From: Candidatus Hermodarchaeota archaeon | Lineage (GTDB): Archaea > Asgardarchaeota > Hermodarchaeia > Hermodarchaeales > Hermodarchaeaceae | Direction: 5' to 3' | NCBI GenBank assembly: GCA_016839995.1 | Contig: JAEOTD010000045.1 | Location: 1 to 17,385, forward strand | DNA: 17,385 nt | In this document: one piece after another, positions 13,963-17,385 of the stretch | Numbering within the stretch: position 1 is the first letter of the stretch | Layout: each line of letters starts with the position of its first letter | The notes under the pieces: model-generated | What the model saw: the letters and a program-made list of their open reading frames with translations, nothing else | Database searches by the model: none | Told to the model about the DNA's origin: nothing | Translations under genes and position numbers: made by a program

Positions 13963-14286
13963 AATAATCGAGATGATGTCAAAATGTGGCGACGCGGTGG
14001 TCGCGGTAGGGGCCGAGGTCGAAACCAAGGACAATGGCCCGGACACGGTCCATTTTCACACCTTCCCCCTTGGCAAAGACCTGGTTGGCTATATGGTCCT
14101 GGCAGTTGTTGGTATCTTTACCGTCAAGGAATAGGCACAACTCAAGATGGTGAGGAATCAGATTTCCCACCATTTCCAGGGTTTAACACCTGCCAAAACT
14201 GTAATGCTCCTCTGTTACCAAATACCAACTTCTGTGCTCAATGTGGGGCAAAAATTGAGGCTCCGAATGACCAGAAACCTGAGTAA
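13954..14286 (+). CDS. Small RG-rich zinc-ribbon protein
   Basis: The 110-residue protein starts with an Arg/Gly-rich stretch (MWRRGGRGRGRGRNQGQW, about 11-28), continues through a Pro/Gly/Trp-rich middle (PWQRPGWLYGPG) and ends with a zinc ribbon, C80-x2-C83-x10-C94-x2-C97, in the NCNAPLLPN/NFCAQCGAK style. The first part resembles the small Gly/Arg-rich proteins (DUF5320-like) found beside NifX-type genes in anaerobes. That similarity is only compositional, so I give no family. The start may be the ATG at 13954, which lies inside the palindrome, or the ATG at 13984, which would begin at MWRRGG. It is divergent from a DUF134 gene and converges on the ATPase operon with 22 bases between. Function is unknown; nucleic-acid or metal-protein binding is possible. 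Confidence 0.72.
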   Translation: MHKNNRDDVKMWRRGGRGRGRGRNQGQWPGHGPFSHLPPWQRPGWLYGPGSCWYLYRQGIGTTQDGEESDFPPFPGFNTCQNCNAPLLPNTNFCAQCGAKIEAPNDQKPE

Positions 14287-14308
14287 ATTCCGAACATATA
14301 CTGAAGTT

Positions 14309-15190
14309 CTAGGTTGAACGCGAAATGCTATCCAACTGCTGTTCAACCTTTTCCCATAGGTTCTGGAGGTTAGTCGATAATTGGTGGTTGGGTGCATACT
14401 CGATGATAGTTTGACCTGCAACCACTGCCTTGTACATGATTGGATCATAAGGTAATTGCCCAACTACGGGTATGTCCTTTTCCTTACAGAAGGACTCGAT
14501 TTCCTTGCTTTTCCGTAGGTTCAAATCAGCTTTGTTTATCACAACCATTACCGGAATTGTGAAGTGTTGGAATAGGCTCAGTACTCGTTTCAAATCGTGA
14601 ATGGCTGGAACGGTGGGTTCTGTGACGACTAAACCAGCACTAGACCCAGTTATCGCTGCGATGGTTGCACACGCAATTCCGGGTGGACCATCAACTATGA
14701 TTAACTCTTTTTCTGTGGTCTCAGTTAAAGTTCGAGCCAGTTCACGAACTCGTGCTACCATTTTTCCCGAGTTGCTTTCACCCGCTAAGAGGAGCGCATG
14801 AGCCATGGGACCAAAGCGTGTTTTCGAGGTGTAGATGTATCCTGATAATCGTTCCCGCATTTGAACGGCATTATAAGGGCAACTGACTTCGCAGACACCA
14901 CACCCCTCACACATAATGGGATCCACTACAAAATCAGATCCAATTGCTCCAAATCGACAGTTAAGTTCACAAGCGCCACAGGCTCTACACAGTGTTGGAT
15001 CGATTACAGCTACATTCGCTGCGATGAATTCCTCAGTGTCTTGGACCTTGGGATCTAACAGGAGATGGAGGTTCGGGGCGTCCACATCGCAATCCGCGAC
15101 AACAGGCTCTGAGACCAATGCTGCCAAAGCTGCTGCGATCGTGGTTTTTCCGGTTCCTCCTTTTCCGCTGACCACAACCAATTCCTTCAT
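14309..15190 (-). CDS. MinD/Mrp-type ATPase with ferredoxin insertion (second of pair)
   Basis: The 293-residue P-loop ATPase has a deviant Walker A (SGKGGTGKTT, 8-17), DCDVDAPNLHL (33-43), a Walker B region ELIIVDGPPGIAC (162-174) and VTEPTVPAIHDLKR. An inserted ferredoxin domain has two complete motifs, C68-x2-C71-x2-C74-x3-C78 and C94-x2-C97-x2-C100-x3-C104. This arrangement is found in paired ATPases beside NifX-type proteins, including the ORP loci of Desulfovibrio, where they are thought to help assemble or deliver metal clusters. AGESNSGKMVARVRE after the ferredoxin domain is a family signature. The ATG overlaps the stop of the partner ATPase by four bases (ATGA), implying translational coupling, and probably a dimer of the two. 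It is the last gene of the five-gene operon. Confidence 0.9.
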   Translation of the reverse strand: MKELVVVSGKGGTGKTTIAAALAALVSEPVVADCDVDAPNLHLLLDPKVQDTEEFIAANVAVIDPTLCRACGACELNCRFGAIGSDFVVDPIMCEGCGVCEVSCPYNAVQMRERLSGYIYTSKTRFGPMAHALLLAGESNSGKMVARVRELARTLTETTEKELIIVDGPPGIACATIAAITGSSAGLVVTEPTVPAIHDLKRVLSLFQHFTIPVMVVINKADLNLRKSKEIESFCKEKDIPVVGQLPYDPIMYKAVVAGQTIIEYAPNHQLSTNLQNLWEKVEQQLDSISRST

Positions 15191-16035
15191 TTTCGAATTC
15201 CCTCCTGTATTACCTGAAAAAGTTCTCTGAACTTGGATTGCCAGTCAGGCATGCGTTGGGTAAAGGGAATTCCCTCTGAGAAGAGTTCTGCAATTTCTCG
15301 GCTATGTGGAATTTCTAACAAAATCGGAATGTCCTCACTCGCGCAATATGTAAACACTTGTTGATCTCCTATTCCTGCGCGGTTGACAATAACTCCAATG
15401 GGAATATTGAGTTGTCGTACTGTGTCTACAGCTAGTCGCAAATCATGTAAACCAAAGGGGGTGGGCTCAGTGACCAACAGACAGTAATCCACCCCATGAA
15501 CAGATTCTACCATTGGGCAAGAGACGCCAGGAGGGCAATCCACAAGAACGACTGTTCCCTCTGAATTCTTTGCTTGGTCTTTTACCGCTTTGATGACAGG
15601 AACCACAAAGGGTTCACCCACATCAAGTTCTCCGTAAACTACTTCGATTCCAGGTGCAGTCATTCCTTGGTGAAGAACCCCTAGTTGCCGTTGTCCTTCC
15701 TGAATTGCTTGGCTGGGACAGCTCAAGATACAGCCACCGCAACCAATACAAATTTCGGGGAAAAACGTAATCCCCTGGTCGCTTACAAAAATCGCGTGAG
15801 TTGGACAAAACGCACTACAATTCTTAGAACGCGTACATTTTGTTTCATCAAACTCAGGAACCATCGTAAAAACAGGTTGAATTTGATCCTGGGTTAGTGG
15901 CAGTAGAGTGTGAACGTTTGGTTCGTCGGCATCACAATCAAGGATTTGGACGGAATCACGAAGGGAAAGAGCCAGATTTACGGCAACAGAGGTCTTTCCG
16001 GTTCCGCCTTTACCACTTGCAATTGCAATTTTCAC
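15187..16035 (-). CDS. MinD/Mrp-type ATPase with atypical ferredoxin insertion (first of pair)
   Basis: The 282-residue paralogue of the downstream ATPase has Walker A ASGKGGTGKTS (6-16), LDCDADEPNVHTLL (32-45), VVLVDCPPGVSCPMVESV and VTEPTPFGLHDLRLAV. The inserted ferredoxin domain has one full motif, C96-x2-C99-x2-C102-x3-C106. The other reads C67-x2-S70-x2-C73-x3-C77, so the second cysteine is replaced by serine and one cluster has an incomplete ligand set. The start is GTG at 16035, preceded by AGGTG seven bases upstream; an upstream in-frame extension of eight residues is not needed. It follows the NifX-like gene in the same operon and is coupled to the next ATPase by an ATGA overlap. 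Confidence 0.9.
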   Translation of the reverse strand: MKIAIASGKGGTGKTSVAVNLALSLRDSVQILDCDADEPNVHTLLPLTQDQIQPVFTMVPEFDETKCTRSKNCSAFCPTHAIFVSDQGITFFPEICIGCGGCILSCPSQAIQEGQRQLGVLHQGMTAPGIEVVYGELDVGEPFVVPVIKAVKDQAKNSEGTVVLVDCPPGVSCPMVESVHGVDYCLLVTEPTPFGLHDLRLAVDTVRQLNIPIGVIVNRAGIGDQQVFTYCASEDIPILLEIPHSREIAELFSEGIPFTQRMPDWQSKFRELFQVIQEGIRK

Positions 16036-16074
16036 TCTGGTACACCTAGTTATGAGCAACTGGGCTGTTTTTTG

Positions 16075-16449
16075 TTAAGGATGTCGAGCGTCTCGGCATC
16101 CTTCAGTAAGTTCTGCTAGCTCATTTCGGGTAAAGGCGTTTAAAACATCACCTAAGGTCTCAGACTGTGCCTGCATGACAGCAATTCCTGCCTCCTGAAA
16201 ACGACGCATCGCTCGCGGACCCATTCCAAAAGTAATGATGACATGTGGTTTTAACTGGAGCAACAAATCTGGCGGCCGTCCTTGTCCACCAAAATGCTCG
16301 CTACGATTCGACTTAAAGTTTAATGATTCAATTTCACCATTCGGTGTTATTTCTGCGATTGCGAAATAAGGGGCTCGTCCGAAGTGGGGTGACAATTGAC
16401 TAGTTTTGCCGGATTCTTCTAAAACCGGAACTACAACACGCTCAACCAT
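16075..16449 (-). CDS. NifX/NifB C-terminal-like (dinitrogenase iron-molybdenum cofactor family) protein
   Basis: The 124-residue protein has the RNase H-like Nitro_FeMo-Co fold. Visible features are QLSPHFGRAPYFAIAEI (18-34), a His/Gly-rich loop SEHFGGQGRPPDLLLQ (50-65), VIITFGMGPRAMRRFQEAGIAV (70-91) and a C-terminal CRDARHP (C118, H123), a frequent metal-binding ending in this family. Family members bind metal cofactors or clusters: NifX in nitrogenase maturation, the orange protein in Desulfovibrio a Mo-Cu cluster. No nitrogenase gene is near, so a housekeeping or division-related role like ORP is more likely. The ATG has an AGGAG site eight bases upstream. It lies between the RG-tailed paralogue and the two ATPases. 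Confidence 0.9.
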   Translation of the reverse strand: MVERVVVPVLEESGKTSQLSPHFGRAPYFAIAEITPNGEIESLNFKSNRSEHFGGQGRPPDLLLQLKPHVIITFGMGPRAMRRFQEAGIAVMQAQSETLGDVLNAFTRNELAELTEGCRDARHP

Positions 16450-16479
16450 CTAATCAGCTCCTTGAGAAACCTCGGGTTC

Positions 16480-16893
16480 TTACCACCTTCCACGTCCGCC
16501 TCCGCGACCACGTCCCCGCCCTCGCCCTGTTCCAGTATGAGCAGGAGCCGTAGGTGATGAGGTCTTCGTTAACTGACTGCTTTGAAACTGATTAATTGCA
16601 TTACGCACAGTTCCACTGGTTCCTGTGTAGACTTCTACACCGCCCGCGTTAAGTGCGTTATAGGCGTTCGGTCCTACATGGCCCGTTAGCACTATCTTCG
16701 CTTTATGGTCGACGATGAATTGGGCAGCTTGAATGCCTGCTCCACCACTCGCCATAGCACCGGGATTGGGGATGGCTTCAAACTCTAAAGTGTCTGAATC
16801 AACAAAGATGAAGTTGGCACATCGTCCAAACCGATCATCCACAGGGGCCTCAAGAGTCGGACCCTGTGCCGTTACACAAATTTTCGTATTCAT
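16480..16893 (-). CDS. NifX-like protein with RG-repeat tail
   Basis: The 137-residue protein has a Nitro_FeMo-Co domain (about 1-107) with ICVTAQGPTLEAPVDDRFGRC (about 5-25), ASGGAGIQAAQFIVD, IVLTGHVGPNAYNALNAGG and VYTGTSGTVRNAI. It then has a Thr/Ser/Pro linker and an extreme GTGRGRGRGRGGGRGRW tail (121-137). Conserved Cys25 may help bind metal. The tail is composed almost only of Gly and Arg and resembles the N-terminus of the zinc-ribbon protein at 13954-14286. A strong AAGGAG lies four to five bases before the ATG, and the ATG overlaps the stop of the DUF134 regulator by four bases (ATGA), so the two are translationally coupled. It may form a heterodimer with the downstream NifX-like protein (inference). 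Confidence 0.9.
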   Translation of the reverse strand: MNTKICVTAQGPTLEAPVDDRFGRCANFIFVDSDTLEFEAIPNPGAMASGGAGIQAAQFIVDHKAKIVLTGHVGPNAYNALNAGGVEVYTGTSGTVRNAINQFQSSQLTKTSSPTAPAHTGTGRGRGRGRGGGRGRW

Positions 16894-17327
16894 TCAACTC
16901 CTTGTTCATCAACTTCTGATGGTGCCAATCGACGCAGGTAGTGGCTATCGCACTTAGGGCAATTACCCGGCCTTCCTGTTCCAAAGGGTTCGCTCCAATG
17001 GTGCTGGCATGTGAAACATCGAAACCAGCGCATCGTCGGAAGTTCAAAAGGACCTCCTTCAATCCGAAGGGCCTTGCCATTCACCAATGCATCAGCTATC
17101 TTAGCATGAGCTGATTTCAAAATGCGATGCAGTGTGGGTTGTGAGATTTTCAGTTGTTGTGCGGCTTCCTTTTGGGGAAGCCCCAAATGATCCTTGACAC
17201 GAACTGCTTCATATTCGTCAACATTGAGGACGACTTCGGCAATAGTGCCGATGGGGATGCCTCGGGGTTTGTAGTAGCTAACATTGGGTTCTGCGCGGAC
17301 AAACCTGCGCTTATGAGGTCTTGGCAC
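16890..17327 (-). CDS. DUF134 regulator with C-terminal zinc ribbon
   Basis: The 145-residue protein has a complete DUF134 domain (about 1-93): MPRPHKRRFV at the start, VVLNVDEYEAVRVKDHLGLPQKEAAQQLKISQ with its helix-turn-helix, PTLHRILKSAHAKIADAL, and ending NGKALRIEGG. A zinc ribbon follows (C104-x2-C107-x15-C123-x2-C126). It is the first gene of the operon. The start is GTG, directly at the edge of a perfect 22-base palindrome, and a TATA box 27 bases upstream places transcription initiation on the start codon itself, so the mRNA is probably leaderless and autoregulated. The ligand is not known to me; a metal or redox signal sensed through the zinc ribbon would fit the downstream genes. 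Confidence 0.9.
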   Translation of the reverse strand: MPRPHKRRFVRAEPNVSYYKPRGIPIGTIAEVVLNVDEYEAVRVKDHLGLPQKEAAQQLKISQPTLHRILKSAHAKIADALVNGKALRIEGGPFELPTMRWFRCFTCQHHWSEPFGTGRPGNCPKCDSHYLRRLAPSEVDEQGVE

Positions 17328-17349
17328 GTTTTGAATATATATTCAAAAC
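17328..17349. repeat. Perfect 22-bp palindrome at the operon promoter, likely operator
   Basis: GTTTTGAATAT followed by its exact reverse complement forms a 22-base dyad. It occupies all the space between the TATA box and the GTG start of the DUF134 gene, so bound protein would stop polymerase. The half-site differs from the TTTGTGCAT half-site of the other DUF134 gene, which suggests two distinct specificities if both are operators of their own products. Confidence 0.75.
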
Positions 17350-17350
17350 T

Positions 17351-17359
17351 ATATAAAAA
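17351..17359 (-). promoter_or_regulatory. TATA box of the DUF134-NifX-ATPase operon
   Basis: On the minus strand this reads TTTTTATAT, centred about 28 bases before the GTG start at 17327. This is the spacing expected when the transcript begins at the start codon. No Shine-Dalgarno site is present in between. Confidence 0.65.
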
Positions 17360-17385
17360 GTTATCTCAAATTCCAACCCTTGGAC

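Noticed and set aside
13754..14134. A 126-codon plus-strand frame across the DUF134/zinc-ribbon junction
   Set aside because: It spans the divergent promoter and overlaps two better supported genes.
16075..16893. Nitrogen-fixation accessory genes
   Set aside because: NifX-type domains are widespread outside nitrogen fixers, and no nifHDK, nifEN or nifB radical-SAM domain is in the window.
1..17385. CRISPR array, insertion sequence, tRNA or rRNA
   Set aside because: No regularly spaced repeats, transposase-like frame with terminal repeats, or conserved RNA gene motif was seen by eye; a tRNA scan could not be run.

Overview
The window looks archaeal. Evidence: TATA-like boxes lie about 25-30 bases before predicted transcript starts (3603, 5897, 10463, 13911, 17351); GGTGA/GGAG ribosome-binding sites are mixed with at least one apparently leaderless start; the single-stranded DNA-binding protein is of the crenarchaeal/SOSS-B type with an Arg/Gly-rich tail; and two DUF134 regulators are present. 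Moderate GC and the absence of hyperthermophile-style composition suggest a mesophilic anaerobe. A lineage such as Asgard is possible but cannot be shown from this window. No rRNA, tRNA, CRISPR array or insertion sequence was found.

Layout. 1-737: end of an unidentified helical protein. 752-2126: a DUF362 protein divergent from a dual-specificity-type protein phosphatase. 2141-7787: four genes that together make a complete reductive pyrimidine catabolic route: dihydropyrimidinase (-), beta-ureidopropionase (+), class III aminotransferase (-) and a PreA-type dihydropyrimidine dehydrogenase with a C-terminal ferredoxin domain (+). An AT-rich DUF7000-like gene interrupts the set at about 6.0-6.5 kb. 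7813-9437: a degenerate ferritin-like protein, a multi-cysteine iron-sulfur protein and a small 2[4Fe-4S] ferredoxin follow the dehydrogenase on the same strand and may supply its electrons. 9455-10415 (-): a flavin reductase-rubredoxin fusion preceded by a 70-residue protein of unknown function. 10591-11202 (+): the SSB with a possible leader ORF and a strong terminator. 11233-11751 (-): a GNAT acetyltransferase. 11882-13541 (+): a ferredoxin plus an acyl-CoA dehydrogenase.

The right end (13547-17327) is a coherent redox/metal-cofactor block. A five-gene minus-strand operon runs: DUF134 regulator with zinc ribbon, NifX-like protein with an RG-rich tail, second NifX-like protein, and two MinD/Mrp-type ATPases each carrying a ferredoxin insertion. 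Two of its junctions overlap by four bases (ATGA). It resembles the orange-protein (ORP) loci of Desulfovibrio and is not a nitrogen-fixation locus. A second, shorter DUF134 gene lies next to it, divergent from a small RG-rich zinc-ribbon protein. Both DUF134 genes have perfect palindromes at or beside their promoters, which suggests autoregulated operators.

Taken together, the genes suggest a ferredoxin-rich anaerobic metabolism that can degrade uracil/thymine to beta-alanine and then to malonate semialdehyde, with possible downstream acyl-CoA oxidation. The most unusual direct observations are: (i) two unrelated proteins (the pyrimidine dehydrogenase and the first MinD-type ATPase) that both lack the second cysteine of their first ferredoxin motif; (ii) the DUF134-controlled ORP-like operon with a 22-bp operator-like palindrome wedged between the TATA box and a leaderless GTG start; and (iii) an acyl-CoA dehydrogenase whose catalytic glutamate appears to be at the alternative helix-G position.
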